Assembly (NCBI GenBank): GCA_020725115.1
Contig: DYFR01000015.1
Coordinates: forward strand, 1-64,000
Direction: 5' to 3'
DNA length: 64,000 nt
Source of the DNA: Thiohalomonas denitrificans
Lineage (GTDB): Bacteria; Pseudomonadota; Gammaproteobacteria; Thiohalomonadales; Thiohalomonadaceae
Part shown: in pieces, positions 18,075 to 30,035 of the stretch
Position numbering within the stretch: position 1 is the first letter of the stretch
How the letters are laid out: every line of letters starts with the position of its first letter
Program-made: the position numbers and the translations under genes
The notes under the pieces: model-generated
What the model was told of the DNA's origin: nothing
The model's database searches: none
What the model saw: only the letters and a program-made list of their open reading frames with translations

Positions 18075-18368
18075 TCATGCCGGATAGTCGAGTTCCAATT
18101 GATGGCGGATGGCGAGGATGCGAACCTGATCGCGTGCCGGGACGAAGCGGTATAGGGCAACGTGGCCCGATTTGCCGTAGGAAACAATGAGCTCCCGGAT
18201 GTCACCCTCGATACAGCGCCCGATCAAGGGGTGTGCTCCAAGTGTGTCGACTGCGCTCGTGATGGCGGTGGTGGCCGCCATGGCTGTTGCAGGGTCCTGC
18301 GCGAGCAGGAAATTAAACAGACACTCCAGATTGGTGGGCGCGTTTTCGGAGTAGATTACCTGCGCCAA
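18075..18368 (-). CDS. ParE/RelE-family toxin
   Basis: A 97-residue type II toxin of the ParE/RelE fold. It begins AQVIYSENAPTNLECLFNFL and has the family features HPLIGR, IRELIVSYG and a C-terminal VRILAIRHQ. ParE toxins poison gyrase; RelE members cleave mRNA; the sequence leans to ParE. It overlaps the antitoxin gene by 13 bp, so translation is coupled. Confidence 0.85.
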   Translation of the reverse strand: MAQVIYSENAPTNLECLFNFLLAQDPATAMAATTAITSAVDTLGAHPLIGRCIEGDIRELIVSYGKSGHVALYRFVPARDQVRILAIRHQLELDYPA

Positions 18369-18640
18369 GGTTTCGGCCTTTCGGTGGCAACTCCCTGCGC
18401 CATCCGTTTCAGCCAGGCATGTACGTCGTCGGCACGGTATATATTGCCGCCTTCTTCAATGTCCTTGTCCGACCGTATCGCCTCCTGCACGAATTCATAC
18501 AAGCGCTCCTCCCGCGCCACCTCCCGTTCCAGTGCTTCAAGCATCACACTGTGGGGCGAGCGGCGGCTCAGTTCGGCCAGCCTCTGAATCCTGGCCTTGA
18601 GTTCATCGGGAAGCTTTATCGATGTGGAGACAATGGGCAT
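18356..18640 (-). CDS. ribbon-helix-helix antitoxin (ParD/CopG type)
   Basis: A 94-residue antitoxin from ATG 18640, chosen for GGGAG 8 bp upstream; ATG 18658 adds six residues. The N-terminal VSTSIKLPDELKARIQRLAE is a ribbon-helix-helix DNA-binding segment, and the charged C-terminal half would bind the toxin. Repeated GTAGT motifs just upstream (about 18660-18676) are a candidate autoregulatory operator. Confidence 0.85.
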   Translation of the reverse strand: MPIVSTSIKLPDELKARIQRLAELSRRSPHSVMLEALEREVAREERLYEFVQEAIRSDKDIEEGGNIYRADDVHAWLKRMAQGVATERPKPWRR

Positions 18641-18746
18641 GGATGACTCCCGCTGCATAAGTAGTCACATAGTAGTACCAGGGGGCGTTGGGTGCAAGAT
18701 GCGACAGGTAGCGGAGTAGCCTAGGGATCGGTACATGCAGGGCACA

Positions 18747-19424
18747 TCATGGTTTCGCGTAAAGGCGCAGCAGTTCGACGAAACGCCGCCGCGGAATATC
18801 CTCCGCGCCCAGGCTGAGCAGGTGATCTGTGGTCACCTGGCAGTCGATGAGCACCACGCCTTCTTCCTGCAGTTTGCGCACCAGATGTACGAAGGCGACC
18901 TTCGATGCATCGGTCCTGCGGCTGAACATGGATTCGCCGAAGAACACCCGGCCGAGCCGTATCCCGTACAGCCCCCCGACAAGTTCCTCTCCATGCCAGC
19001 TTTCCGCCGAGTGGGCGTAGCCCAGTTGATGCAGTTTGATATAGGCCTGCTGCATCTCCGGCGTGATCCAGGTGCCGGGCTGGCCGCGGCGCGGCGTGTC
19101 GGCGCAGGCGCGGATCACCTGCGCAAATGACGTGTCGAAGCGCACGTGAAATACACCCCTGTTGAGGGTCTTGCGCAGGCTGCGCGATACCTTGAGCTGC
19201 TCAGGAAACAGTACGGCGCGTGGATCCGGTGACCACCACAGAATGGGCTGGCCGGGGCTGAACCAGGGAAAGATGCCGTGGCGGTAGGCGTTGATGATGC
19301 GTTCGGGCGCGAGGTCGCCGCCGATGGCGAGCAGGCCGTCGGGCTCGCGCAGGGCCTGCTCCACCGGCGGGAAGGCGTAACTCATGTCGGCGGGATCGAG
19401 CCAGAACGGGCCGGTACGGTTCAT
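18747..19424 (-). CDS. aat: leucyl/phenylalanyl-tRNA-protein transferase Aat
   Basis: A 225-residue enzyme that adds Leu or Phe to N-terminal Arg or Lys. Motifs seen are [21 protein letters not shown] (about 30-50), [18 protein letters not shown] (about 51-68) and [12 protein letters not shown] near the end. It completes the N-degron set with bpt, clpS and clpA. The start (ATG 19424) overlaps the stop of the upstream GNAT gene by 4 bp. A longer frame upstream is discarded on family length. Confidence 0.95.
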   Translation of the reverse strand: MNRTGPFWLDPADMSYAFPPVEQALREPDGLLAIGGDLAPERIINAYRHGIFPWFSPGQPILWWSPDPRAVLFPEQLKVSRSLRKTLNRGVFHVRFDTSFAQVIRACADTPRRGQPGTWITPEMQQAYIKLHQLGYAHSAESWHGEELVGGLYGIRLGRVFFGESMFSRRTDASKVAFVHLVRKLQEEGVVLIDCQVTTDHLLSLGAEDIPRRRFVELLRLYAKP

Positions 19425-20575
19425 TTCTGATCCGCCGCAGTCTTGAACGGCAGGTGTCCACGCAGTTCGGCCATCTGTTGCTCCATCGCGTCCTTTTCCT
19501 GTTGCAGATAGCGCCCCACCGCATCGGTGAAGGCCGGATGAGCCAGGTAATGGGCCGACCACACGGGCGTCGGCTCGAAACCGCGCCACACCTTGTGTTC
19601 GCCCTGGGCGCCGGGTTCAAAACGTTGCAGGCCGTGGGTAATGCAGTAGTCGATGCCGACATAGTAACAGGCCTCGAAATGCAGGCTGTTGAACTCTTCC
19701 ATGCAGCCCCAGTGACGGCCGTAGAGGGTGTCGCTGGAGCGCAGGTTGAGCGCGCCTGCCACATACGCGCCCTGATGCCTGGCCAGTACCAGCACGACAC
19801 TACGTGGCAGCTCACGACCGATGGCCTGAAAGAACGGCAGCGTCAGGGTGGGATGGCCGCCGCGCTTGTCGTAGGTGCTCTCGTAGAAACGGTGGAAAAT
19901 TTCCCACTGTTCGGCGCTGATTTCGTCGCCGTGCAACACATCGATTTCGATGCCGGCGTCGCGCACCCGGCGCCGTTCCTGCTTCACCTTCTTGCGCCGA
20001 TCGCGGGTGAAACCTTCGAGGAAATGCTCGAAGGATGCGTAGCCGCGGTTGTGCCAGTGGTACTGGCAGCCGGTGCGGCGCATGAAGCCGTGCCGCTCCA
20101 GGGTGTCCATCTGGACGGCGTCGGGAAACAACCAGTGCATGGACGAGGCACCTTCCTCGCGCAGCAGGTCATGTACGGCGGCGATGAGTTGAGTCTCCAC
20201 CGCGGTGCGGTCGGCGTCACCATGCACCAGCAGGCGCGGACCGGTGATCGGGGAGTAGGGGACGGCGGACACCAGCTTGGGGTAGTAGCGCAGGCCGCTG
20301 CGCTGGTAGGCATCGGCCCAGGCCCAGTCGAACACCAGTTCGCCGTAGGAATTGTCCTTGAGATAGAGCGGCACCGCGCCGAGCAGGGTGCCGTCCTCGC
20401 CGCGTACGATGAGGTGACGTGGCCGCCAGCCCCAGTGCTCGCCGACGCAGCCATGGCGCTCCAGGTTGGCGAGGAATTCGTGGCGCAGAAAGGGATTGTC
20501 GAGGCCGCCTTCGAGCGCGTTCCACTCCGCGGCGGGTATGTCATCCAGGCTGGTGAGGAGATCGATGCGGCTCAT
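19421..20575 (-). CDS. DUF482/COG3146 GNAT-fold protein
   Basis: A 384-residue protein of the DUF482 family, which has two GNAT-like halves and resembles peptidoglycan-bridge aminoacyl (Fem) transferases. Typical stretches are [36 protein letters not shown] and [15 protein letters not shown]. The substrate is unknown. The 4-bp overlap with aat means coupled translation, an arrangement that hints at a link to aminoacyl-tRNA-dependent transfer. ATG 20575 is preferred over 20599, which lies inside a repeat. Confidence 0.82.
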   Translation of the reverse strand: MSRIDLLTSLDDIPAAEWNALEGGLDNPFLRHEFLANLERHGCVGEHWGWRPRHLIVRGEDGTLLGAVPLYLKDNSYGELVFDWAWADAYQRSGLRYYPKLVSAVPYSPITGPRLLVHGDADRTAVETQLIAAVHDLLREEGASSMHWLFPDAVQMDTLERHGFMRRTGCQYHWHNRGYASFEHFLEGFTRDRRKKVKQERRRVRDAGIEIDVLHGDEISAEQWEIFHRFYESTYDKRGGHPTLTLPFFQAIGRELPRSVVLVLARHQGAYVAGALNLRSSDTLYGRHWGCMEEFNSLHFEACYYVGIDYCITHGLQRFEPGAQGEHKVWRGFEPTPVWSAHYLAHPAFTDAVGRYLQQEKDAMEQQMAELRGHLPFKTAADQK

Positions 20576-20585
20576 AAAATCTTGG

Positions 20586-20664
20586 GACAGGATGAACAAG
20601 ATAAAACAAGATGCACAAGAATGGCTCTATCTTGTTAATCCTGTTTTATCTTGTTGATCCTGTC
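20586..20664. repeat. family E intergenic palindrome (AACAAGAT arms)
   Basis: The left arm (20586-20620) is GACAGGAT followed by ACAAGATAAA-like units. The right arm (20628-20664) is the inverted set, ending TTGTTGATCCTGTC. The period is 9-10 bp. It lies directly upstream of the DUF482 gene and opposite the trxB terminator. Confidence 0.88.
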
Positions 20665-20685
20665 ATGTTTTTTCTCCATCCAATA

Positions 20686-20715
20686 AAAAACCCGCAGGGG
20701 ACGCCTGCGGGTTTT
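20686..20715 (-). terminator. intrinsic terminator of trxB
   Basis: AAAACCCGCAGG (20687-20698) pairs with CCTGCGGGTTTT (20704-20715). On the minus strand the stem is followed by TTTTTT, 30 bp past the trxB stop. Confidence 0.92.
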
Positions 20716-20744
20716 GATGGGGCCGCGGGGACCTGAAAGCAAGC

Positions 20745-21785
<1,041 letters not shown>

Positions 21786-21841
21786 TCAACTCGCAGTAGC
21801 GGCATGTTACGGAATGCCTCCCCAAGGGTAAAGGACAGCGT

Positions 21842-22903
21842 ATGCGCATCGGTATTCCCCGCGAGGTGAAAACCCTTGAAGGCCGCGTGGGCTTGATCCC
21901 GGCCGCGGCCGCCGAACTGGTACGCGTCGGACACGAGGTTGCCGTCGAGCGCGACGCCGGCCGCCTCAGTGGCTATGCCGATAGCGATTACGCGGCGGTG
22001 GGCGTGAGTGTGCTGCCCGACGCGGCGGCCCTGTATGGCTGGGCGCAGCTGGTGGTGAAGGTGAAGGAGCCGCAGCCGCAGGAATGGCCGCTGCTGCGCG
22101 CCGACCATCTGCTGTTCTGTTATCTGCACCTGGCTGCCGAACCGGCGCTGACGGCGGAGCTGCTGCGCATCGGCCTCACCGGCGTGGCCTTCGAGACGGT
22201 GGAGGAGGCCGACGGCCGTCTGCCGCTGCTGGCCCCCATGAGCGATATTGCCGGCCGCATCGCGGTACAGGCCGGGGCACATCTGCTCACCGCGCCGCAG
22301 GGCGGCAAGGGCATACTGCTGGGCGGCCTGCCGGCGGCGGAGCGCGGTCATGTGGTGATCCTCGGTGCCGGTGTGGCCGGCGGCAGTGCTGCCATGGTGG
22401 CGGCGGCCCTGGGGGCGCGGGTGACGGTGTTCGACCGCAGCCGCGACAAGCTGGCCATGATGCGTGCCCTCGGCCCCAACGTCACCGCCCTGCATCCCTA
22501 TGCCGATGCCATCGAGCAGGCGGTGCTGGGCGCGGACCTGCTGGTGGGGGCGGTGCTGATCCCCGGCGCCCGCGCCCCCCATCTGGTCAGTGCCGATACC
22601 GTGCGTGCCATGGAGCCGGGCAGCGTGGTCATCGATATTTCGGTGGATCAGGGCGGTTGCATCGAGACCACCCGGCCCACCACCTGGGCGGCGCCGACCT
22701 TCATCTGGGAGAACATTCTGCACTTCGGGGTGACCAATATGCCGGGCTCGGTGCCGCGCACCGCCTCGCAGGCGCTGTCGGCGGCCCTGATCCCCCATGT
22801 GCAGCGGCTGGCGCAGGGGGACTGGGAGGCGCATCCGGCCCTGGCGCGTGGGGTGAACGTGCGGGATGGGGAAATCATCCACCCGGCGCTCAAGACGGTG
22901 TAA
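21842..22903 (+). CDS. ald: alanine dehydrogenase
   Basis: A 353-residue NAD-dependent enzyme interconverting alanine and pyruvate plus ammonia. It begins MRIGIPREVKTLEGRVGL as in the family. The catalytic His lies in FCYLHLA (about 96), GGLPAAERGHVVILGAGVAG is the nucleotide-binding site, and the catalytic Asp is in ISVDQGGCIETT. It is slightly shorter than B. subtilis Ald. PntA is similar, but the length and the ISVDQGG motif favour Ald. Confidence 0.92.
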   Translation: MRIGIPREVKTLEGRVGLIPAAAAELVRVGHEVAVERDAGRLSGYADSDYAAVGVSVLPDAAALYGWAQLVVKVKEPQPQEWPLLRADHLLFCYLHLAAEPALTAELLRIGLTGVAFETVEEADGRLPLLAPMSDIAGRIAVQAGAHLLTAPQGGKGILLGGLPAAERGHVVILGAGVAGGSAAMVAAALGARVTVFDRSRDKLAMMRALGPNVTALHPYADAIEQAVLGADLLVGAVLIPGARAPHLVSADTVRAMEPGSVVIDISVDQGGCIETTRPTTWAAPTFIWENILHFGVTNMPGSVPRTASQALSAALIPHVQRLAQGDWEAHPALARGVNVRDGEIIHPALKTV

Positions 22904-22970
22904 TGTGTGGCGTTAATCTGTAGAATTACAAAGCGTTAGTTCTCACACTTACAGTAAAAGGTTAATTTAA

Positions 22971-25292
22971 TTGGCCCAGGCGAGCAGCAAGAAACCGGAT
23001 CGTTTCGTCCTTGGACACCAGTTGCGGCGCGGCCTGCGCGAGGCAGCGCTGTACCTGTTCGGCGCCGTTGCCATCTATCTGCTTATCGCCCTGTACACCT
23101 ATCACCCGGCCGATCCGGGCTGGTCCAGTGCGGGGCGTCCGGCGGGTATCGCCAATCTGGGCGGTCGCGCCGGCGCCTGGTTTGCCGACATCTTTCTCTA
23201 CCTGTTCGGTTACATGGCCTATCTGTTCCCGGTGATGGTGGCCTACAGCGGCTGGCTGCTGTTCCGTGGCCGCAACGAGGAGGAGGACGCCTCCAACCAT
23301 ACCGAACTGGCCCTGCGCGGCGCGGGCTTCGTGCTCACCGTCACCGCCGGGGCCGGCCTGGCCTTCCTGCATTTCGATTACAGTGCGGTGGCCCTGCCGC
23401 TCAATGCCGGCGGCATCCTCGGCGACGTGACCGGGCGCAGCCTGGTCGGTTCGTTCAGCTTCCTAGGTGCCACCCTGTTTCTGCTCGCCCTGTTCCTCGC
23501 CGGCGTCACTCTGTTCACCGGCCTGTCCTGGCTGTGGGTGATGGATATGGTCGGGGCCTGGACCCTGCGTCTCGGCGTCTGGTTGCGCCGGCTGCTGCCG
23601 CAACTGAACGAGTTCCTCGCCGCCCGCCAGGCGCGCCAGGAGCGCGAGCAGACCGTCAAGACCGAAAAGGCCCGGGTGGCCAAGCGGCCGCCGCCGCGCA
23701 TCGAGCCGGTGATCAGGCAGGCGCCGGCGGTGTCGGAGCGGGTGGAGAAGGAGAAGCAGGTTCAGCTGTTCGAACCCTCGGCGGGCGAGGGGGGGCTGCC
23801 GCCGCTGGCCCTGCTCGATGTGGCGGAGCAGGGCGGCAACCGCATTTCGCCGGAGGCGCTGGCGGCGGTGTCGCGCCTGGTGGAAATGAAACTGCAGGAC
23901 TTCGGCATCGAGGCACAGGTGGTCGAGGTTCACCCCGGTCCGGTGATCACCCGCTTCGAGCTGCAGCCCGCCGCCGGCATCAAGGTCAGCCAGATATCCA
24001 ACCTGTCCAAGGACCTGGCCCGCTCCCTGTCGTCCATCAGCGTGCGTGTGGTGGAGGTGATTCCGGGCAAGACCACCATCGGCCTGGAGGTACCCAACGA
24101 GACGCGGGAGATCGTGCGCCTGTCCGAGGTCCTGCGCTCGCCGGCCTACGAAAACGCCGCCTCGCACCTGACCCTGGCCCTGGGCAAGGACATTGCCGGC
24201 GTGCCCATGGTGGCGGACCTGGCCAAGATGCCGCACCTGCTGGTGGCCGGCACCACCGGCTCGGGCAAGTCGGTGGCCATCAACGCCATGATCTTGAGCC
24301 TGCTGTACAACGCCACGCCGCGCGACGTGCGCATGATCATGGTCGACCCCAAGATGCTGGAGCTGTCCATCTACGAGGGCATCCCGCACCTGCTCTCGCC
24401 GGTGGTCACCGACATGAAGGATGCCGCCAATGCCCTGCGCTGGTGCGTGGCGGAGATGGAGCGGCGCTTCAAGCTGATGGCCACCCTGGGGGTGCGCAAC
24501 GTCGGCGGCTACAACAAGAAGATCAAGGACGCCGTCGCCGCCAAACAGCCGATCAAGGACCCGTTGTGGAAGCCGCTGGTGCCGGACGCGCCGGAGCTGG
24601 AGGAACAGCGCCCCGAACTGGATACGCTGCCCTACATCGTGGTCATCGTCGACGAGCTGGCCGACATGATGATGGTGGTGGGCAAGAAGGTGGAGGAGCT
24701 CATCGCCCGTCTGGCGCAGAAGGCGCGTGCCGCCGGCATTCATCTGATCCTCGCGACGCAGCGGCCATCGGTGGACGTCATCACCGGCCTGATCAAGGCC
24801 AACATCCCGACGCGCATCGCCTTCCAGGTGTCCTCGCGCATCGACTCGCGCACCATCCTCGACCAGCAGGGCGCCGAAAGTCTGCTCGGCAACGGCGACA
24901 TGCTCTACCTGCCGCCGGGCCACGGCGTGCCGGCGCGCATCCACGGCGCCTTCGTCTCAGACCAGGAGGTGCACCGCGTGGTGGACGACCTGCGCAAGCG
25001 CGGTCGCCCCGAGTATGTGGAGGAGATCCTCAAGGGCGGCGGCAGCGACAACGGCGAGGGCGGTTTCGCCGGCGAGGGCGGTGAAGGCTCCGAGTCCGAC
25101 CCGCTGTACGACGAGGCGGTGCAGATCGTGCTGGAGAGTCGCCGCGCCTCGGTGTCGGGCATCCAGCGCCGGCTCAAGATAGGCTACAACCGCGCCGCGC
25201 GCATGGTGGAAATGATGGAGCTGGCCGGTGTGGTCGGCCCGCTGCAATCCAACGGCGCGCGCGAGGTGCTGGCGCCGCCGCCGCCGGAATGA
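22971..25292 (+). CDS. ftsK: DNA translocase FtsK
   Basis: A 773-residue septal DNA pump for chromosome dimer resolution and segregation. About four membrane helices lie in residues 20-190, followed by a short linker (about 205-270). The motor has Walker [10 protein letters not shown] (about 424-432) and Walker [12 protein letters not shown]. The C-terminal winged-helix gamma domain that reads KOPS and activates XerD starts near [16 protein letters not shown]. It begins with TTG at 22971, with AAAGG 9 bp upstream; no ATG fits. The linker is far shorter than in E. coli (1329 aa), as in many bacteria. Confidence 0.95.
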   Translation: MAQASSKKPDRFVLGHQLRRGLREAALYLFGAVAIYLLIALYTYHPADPGWSSAGRPAGIANLGGRAGAWFADIFLYLFGYMAYLFPVMVAYSGWLLFRGRNEEEDASNHTELALRGAGFVLTVTAGAGLAFLHFDYSAVALPLNAGGILGDVTGRSLVGSFSFLGATLFLLALFLAGVTLFTGLSWLWVMDMVGAWTLRLGVWLRRLLPQLNEFLAARQARQEREQTVKTEKARVAKRPPPRIEPVIRQAPAVSERVEKEKQVQLFEPSAGEGGLPPLALLDVAEQGGNRISPEALAAVSRLVEMKLQDFGIEAQVVEVHPGPVITRFELQPAAGIKVSQISNLSKDLARSLSSISVRVVEVIPGKTTIGLEVPNETREIVRLSEVLRSPAYENAASHLTLALGKDIAGVPMVADLAKMPHLLVAGTTGSGKSVAINAMILSLLYNATPRDVRMIMVDPKMLELSIYEGIPHLLSPVVTDMKDAANALRWCVAEMERRFKLMATLGVRNVGGYNKKIKDAVAAKQPIKDPLWKPLVPDAPELEEQRPELDTLPYIVVIVDELADMMMVVGKKVEELIARLAQKARAAGIHLILATQRPSVDVITGLIKANIPTRIAFQVSSRIDSRTILDQQGAESLLGNGDMLYLPPGHGVPARIHGAFVSDQEVHRVVDDLRKRGRPEYVEEILKGGGSDNGEGGFAGEGGEGSESDPLYDEAVQIVLESRRASVSGIQRRLKIGYNRAARMVEMMELAGVVGPLQSNGAREVLAPPPPE

Positions 25293-25303
25293 ACTGCAGT
25301 TTC

Positions 25304-25371
25304 AGTCCGCGAATGAACGCGAATAAACGCGAATGGTAAGGACGCAAATCATTTGCGTTTATTTGCGGATA
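25304..25371. repeat. family C intergenic palindrome (CGCGAATRAA arms)
   Basis: The left arm AGTCCGCGAATGAACGC (25304-25337 in full) repeats every 10 bp; the right arm (25341-25371) is the inverted GCGTTTATTTGCGGA. It starts 12 bp after the ftsK stop and fills the gap to lolA. Confidence 0.9.
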
Positions 25372-25397
25372 GATTCTTTCACTGTTTGAGTAATGCG

Positions 25398-26030
25398 ATG
25401 AAGAACATTATCCCGATTTGTCGAACCATCTTGTTGTCGGCGTTGCTTGCCCTGAGTGGAGCCGCTCACGCTGCCGACGGCAAGGCGCGGCTGGACGCAT
25501 TCTTCAAGGGGCTGAAGACCATGCGCGCCGAGTTCGTGCAGACCCTGGTGGATGCCGAACAGCGGGTGAAGGAGGAGAGCGAGGGCGTGCTGCTGCTGGA
25601 GCGGCCCGGCCGCTTTCGTCTCGACTATTCCAAGCCCTACAGCCAGCTCTACGTCGCCGACGGTACCCGCATCTGGATGTACGACAAGGATCTGGAGCAG
25701 GTGACGGTGCGGCCGCAGGATGAGGCCCTGGGCAGCACCCCGGCCATGTTGCTGTCGGGCAGTGAGCCGCTGGAGCGCAATTTCACGCTGCAGGAACTGG
25801 GCGATCACGAAGGATTTACCTGGATCGACCTCAAGCCGAAGGAAAAGGACGCCAGCTTTGCCTATATCCGCCTGGCGCTGGATGGCGAGGTGATTCGGGC
25901 CATGGAGATGGTGGACAGCTTCGGCCAGATGACACGCCTGTTTTTCCATACCGTCAACCGCAATCCCAAGGTGGATGCCGGGGCCTTCCGCTTCACCCCC
26001 CCGCCGGGTGTCGACGTGGTGGGAGAGTAG
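25398..26030 (+). CDS. lolA: outer-membrane lipoprotein carrier LolA
   Basis: A 210-residue periplasmic chaperone that carries lipoproteins from LolCDE to LolB. A signal peptide (1-22, ending SGAAHAADG) is followed by the LolA fold. FFKGLKTMRAEFVQTL, RPGRFRLDYSKPYSQLYVAD and the C-terminal NPKVDAGAFRFTPPPGVDV are typical. ftsK-lolA-rarA-crcB-serS is the standard gammaproteobacterial order. ATG 25398 is chosen to give a proper signal peptide. Confidence 0.94.
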   Translation: MKNIIPICRTILLSALLALSGAAHAADGKARLDAFFKGLKTMRAEFVQTLVDAEQRVKEESEGVLLLERPGRFRLDYSKPYSQLYVADGTRIWMYDKDLEQVTVRPQDEALGSTPAMLLSGSEPLERNFTLQELGDHEGFTWIDLKPKEKDASFAYIRLALDGEVIRAMEMVDSFGQMTRLFFHTVNRNPKVDAGAFRFTPPPGVDVVGE

Positions 26031-26047
26031 TGTGCAAATCTGTGTCT

Positions 26048-26130
26048 ACCGCCGAGACGCCGAGAACGCAGAGATGGATCAGGTAGGTATTTTTGCCTTG
26101 GCTATCTCTGCGCCTCTGCGTCTCGGCGGT
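26048..26130. repeat. family B intergenic palindrome
   Basis: The left arm 26048-26075 (ACCGCCGAGACGCCGAGAACG start) is inverted at 26104-26130 (ending TCTCGGCGGT). Only about 28 bp separate the arms. It fills the gap between lolA and rarA. Confidence 0.9.
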
Positions 26131-26141
26131 GAGATTTCTTG

Positions 26142-27470
26142 ATGAAGGACCAGGACCGTTTCCACCCGCTGGCCGACCGCATGCGGCCGGCCGCGCTGGA
26201 GGAGTTCTTCGGCCAGTCTCATCTGCTCGGCCCGGGCAAGCCGCTGCGCCTCGCCATCGAGTCGGGCAACCTGCACTCCATGGTGTTCTGGGGCCCGCCG
26301 GGCACCGGCAAGACTACCTTGGCGCGCATGATCGCCGGGCGCGCCGACGCGCAGTTCCTGGCCCTCTCTGCGGTGCTGTCCGGGGTGAAGGACATCCGCG
26401 AGGCCATTGCCCGGGCGCAGCAGGTGCGCGCCGCCTACAACCGCGGCACCGTGCTGTTCGTGGATGAGGTGCACCGCTTCAACAAGTCGCAGCAGGATGC
26501 CTTCCTGCCCTACGTGGAGGACGGCACGGTCACCTTCATCGGCGCCACCACGGAAAATCCATCCTTCGAGCTGAACAACGCGCTGCTGTCCCGCGCCCGT
26601 GTCTACGTGCTGAAGAGTCTCGGCGCCGACGAAATCCGCGCGGTGCTGGAGCGGGCGCTGCACGATACCGAACGCGGCCTGGGTGAACGGCGGCTGTCCG
26701 TCGCGCCGGAACTCTTGCAGCGCATCGCCGAGGCCGCCGACGGCGATGCCCGCCGCGCCCTCAACCTGCTGGAGATCGCCGCCGACCTGGCCGAGCGGGT
26801 GGACGGCCGGGAGGTGGTAGCCGAGGAGACCCTGCATGAGGTGCTGGCCGGCGGCGGGCGCCGCTTCGACAAGGGTGGCGAGGCCTTTTACGACCAGATT
26901 TCCGCCCTGCACAAGTCGGTGCGCGGTTCCGCCCCCGACGCCGCCCTGTACTGGCTTACGCGCATGCTGGACGGCGGTTGCGATCCGCTCTACATTGCGC
27001 GCCGGGTGGTGCGCATGGCCACCGAGGACATCGGCAACGCCGACCCGCGCGCCCTGCGCATCGCCCTGGATGCCTGGGACGTGCAGGAGCGCCTCGGCAG
27101 CCCGGAAGGCGAGCTGGCCATCGCCCAGGCGGTGCTGTACATGGCCTGCGCACCCAAGAGCAATGCGGCCTACATGGCTTACAATGCGGCCATGGCCGAC
27201 GTGAAACAGCACGGCTCCTACGAGGTGCCCATTCATCTGCGCAACGCGCCGACCAAACTGATGAAGGAACTGGGCTACGGCAAGGCCTACCGCTACGCCC
27301 ACGACGAACCGGAGGCCTACGCGGCGGGGGAAAGCTACTTCCCCGAGGACATGCCCGAGCGCCACTACTACCAGCCGGTGCCGCGCGGCCTGGAACTGAA
27401 GATCGGCGAAAAGCTGGCCCACCTGCGCGACCTGGACCGCGCAGCATGGGGGAAGAAGGACAAAAAATGA
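26142..27470 (+). CDS. rarA: replication-associated recombination protein RarA (MgsA)
   Basis: A 442-residue AAA+ ATPase of the clamp-loader clade that acts at stalled forks. It has Walker [16 protein letters not shown] (about 50-64), Walker [19 protein letters not shown] and sensor 1 [14 protein letters not shown]. The C-terminal tetramerisation region includes [24 protein letters not shown] 26142 is used; the TTG one codon earlier is in frame but unlikely. Confidence 0.95.
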   Translation: MKDQDRFHPLADRMRPAALEEFFGQSHLLGPGKPLRLAIESGNLHSMVFWGPPGTGKTTLARMIAGRADAQFLALSAVLSGVKDIREAIARAQQVRAAYNRGTVLFVDEVHRFNKSQQDAFLPYVEDGTVTFIGATTENPSFELNNALLSRARVYVLKSLGADEIRAVLERALHDTERGLGERRLSVAPELLQRIAEAADGDARRALNLLEIAADLAERVDGREVVAEETLHEVLAGGGRRFDKGGEAFYDQISALHKSVRGSAPDAALYWLTRMLDGGCDPLYIARRVVRMATEDIGNADPRALRIALDAWDVQERLGSPEGELAIAQAVLYMACAPKSNAAYMAYNAAMADVKQHGSYEVPIHLRNAPTKLMKELGYGKAYRYAHDEPEAYAAGESYFPEDMPERHYYQPVPRGLELKIGEKLAHLRDLDRAAWGKKDKK

Positions 27471-27484
27471 ACGGCCAACAACCT

Positions 27485-27559
27485 GTCGCAGAGACGCGGA
27501 GACGCAGAGGATCAGTGGGTGTTTCCCTGCCATTCTCTGCGCCTCTGCGTCTCTGCGAC
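27485..27559. repeat. family B intergenic palindrome
   Basis: The 25-bp left arm (27485-27509) and right arm (27535-27559) differ at only two positions when inverted. Units of CGCAGAGA/CGCGGAGA repeat every 8-9 bp. It fills the gap between rarA and crcB. No fluoride-riboswitch consensus was seen here. Confidence 0.92.
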
Positions 27560-27573
27560 GGAAGGGGTTCTTA

Positions 27574-27948
27574 GTGCTCCAGCTAGCAGCCATTGCAGGG
27601 GGCGGAGCCGTCGGGGCGCTTATGCGCTTCTGGGTGGCGGGCTGGGTGTACGGCCTGCTCGGGCGCGGCTTTCCCTGGGGTACGCTGGTGGTGAATGTCA
27701 GCGGCTCGCTGCTGATGGGGTTCCTTTACGTGATGCTGGTGGAGCGCCTGGCCGTGGCAGCGGAATGGCGCGCCCTGCTGCTGGTGGGTTTTCTTGGCGC
27801 CTTCACCACCTTTTCCACCTTTTCGCTGGAAACCCTCAGCCTGATCGAGGACGGCCAGCTGCTGCGGGCGATGATGAACGTGTTGCTGAGTGTCGTGCTG
27901 TGCATAGTCGCGGCCTGGGTGGGGATGGTGTTGGGGAGGCAGCTATGA
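27574..27948 (+). CDS. crcB: fluoride ion channel FluC (CrcB)
   Basis: A 124-residue inner-membrane dual-topology fluoride exporter with four helices. The pore motifs VNVSGSLLMG (about 35-44) and GFLGAFTTFSTFSLE (about 70-84, with the central sodium site and phenylalanine track) are present. The start is GTG 27574 with GAAGGGG 6-8 bp upstream. The stop overlaps the DUF190 start by 4 bp. Confidence 0.94.
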   Translation: MLQLAAIAGGGAVGALMRFWVAGWVYGLLGRGFPWGTLVVNVSGSLLMGFLYVMLVERLAVAAEWRALLLVGFLGAFTTFSTFSLETLSLIEDGQLLRAMMNVLLSVVLCIVAAWVGMVLGRQL

Positions 27949-28250
27949 GCGGCACAGAAGTTACCGTGGTGCGAATTTATACCAGCGAAGGACAAGGGCA
28001 GGCGGACAACCTGCTCAAGCGTCTGCATGACTGGGAACATGTGCGCGGCGTCACCGTCTACCGCGGCATCGCCGGTTTCGGCGCATCGGGCAAGGTGCAC
28101 ACGGCGAAGCTGGTGGATCTGGCGCTTGACCTGCCGATCATCGTCGAATTTTTCGACGCACCGGACAAGGTGGCGGCGATCCTCGAGCATCTGAGCGCGG
28201 ACATCAAACCGGGCCACATGCTGAGCTGGACCGCACAGGTCAATGATTGA
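27945..28250 (+). CDS. DUF190 protein, fluoride-locus partner
   Basis: A 101-residue soluble ferredoxin-like (PII-like) protein of family DUF190. GVTVYRGIAGFGASGKVHTA (about 41-60) and the C-terminal HMLSWTAQV are characteristic. DUF190 genes often neighbour crcB, suggesting a sensor or modulator role in fluoride export; this is inference from context. The start ATG 27945 overlaps crcB, with GGGGAGG upstream. Confidence 0.85.
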   Translation: MSGTEVTVVRIYTSEGQGQADNLLKRLHDWEHVRGVTVYRGIAGFGASGKVHTAKLVDLALDLPIIVEFFDAPDKVAAILEHLSADIKPGHMLSWTAQVND

Positions 28251-28257
28251 ACCAATG

Positions 28258-28385
28258 CAGGGTGCGCACTGCGCACCCTACGAAAACCGATTTCGCCGCA
28301 GAGGCGCAGAGGACGCAGAGACTTCACGTGTGGGCCGGACTGTACGACTCTCGAAAATCCTCTGCGTCCTCCGCGTCTCTGCGGC
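28258..28385. repeat. composite: GGGTGCGCA palindrome plus family B palindrome
   Basis: A short palindrome (28258-28282, GCAGGGTGCGCACTGCGCACCC) is followed by a family B element. The element's 26-bp arms at 28295-28320 and 28360-28385 match in inverted orientation with two differences. Together they fill most of the 172 bp before serS. Confidence 0.88.
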
Positions 28386-28398
28386 AAGATATTTTTAA

Positions 28399-29703
<1,305 letters not shown>

Positions 29704-29721
29704 TTGCGCGGAGTGAAGGAC

Positions 29722-30021
29722 ATGAGACTGACTCTGGCGGTGATGTTGCTGGTAGTGATGCTGCCCGTGCAGGCCGGGGTGTGGGACGACATCAAGTCCG
29801 ATGCCCGCGAGCTCAAGCAGGATATCAAGAGCGGTGCCAAGGAATTGAAAAGCGACGTCAAGGACGGCGCCAAAGAGCTGAAGAACGATGTCAAGGAAGG
29901 CGCCAGGGAGCTGAAGAAGGAGGTCAAGGAGGAATCCAGGGGCACCTGGCACAGCATCAAGAGCGGCGTGAAGGACGGCTGGTCCGGGGTCAAGCGGCGC
30001 TGGAACGAATTCTGGGACTGA
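29722..30021 (+). CDS. secreted hendecad-repeat (LEA/apolipoprotein-like) protein, 99 aa
   Basis: A 99-residue protein with a signal peptide (1-18, ending LPVQA). From residue 25 it is built of 11-residue repeats: KSDARELKQDI, KSGAKELKSDV, KDGAKELKNDV, KEGARELKKEV, then two diverged units and a Trp-rich end. The 11-residue period with K/E/D faces and one hydrophobic stripe predicts an amphipathic 3-11 helix, as in LEA proteins and lipid-binding apolipoproteins. The DNA is a 33-bp tandem repeat. No named family was recognised. It follows serS by 18 bp. Confidence 0.75.
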   Translation: MRLTLAVMLLVVMLPVQAGVWDDIKSDARELKQDIKSGAKELKSDVKDGAKELKNDVKEGARELKKEVKEESRGTWHSIKSGVKDGWSGVKRRWNEFWD

Positions 30022-30035
30022 GGGAGGTCATGGCG

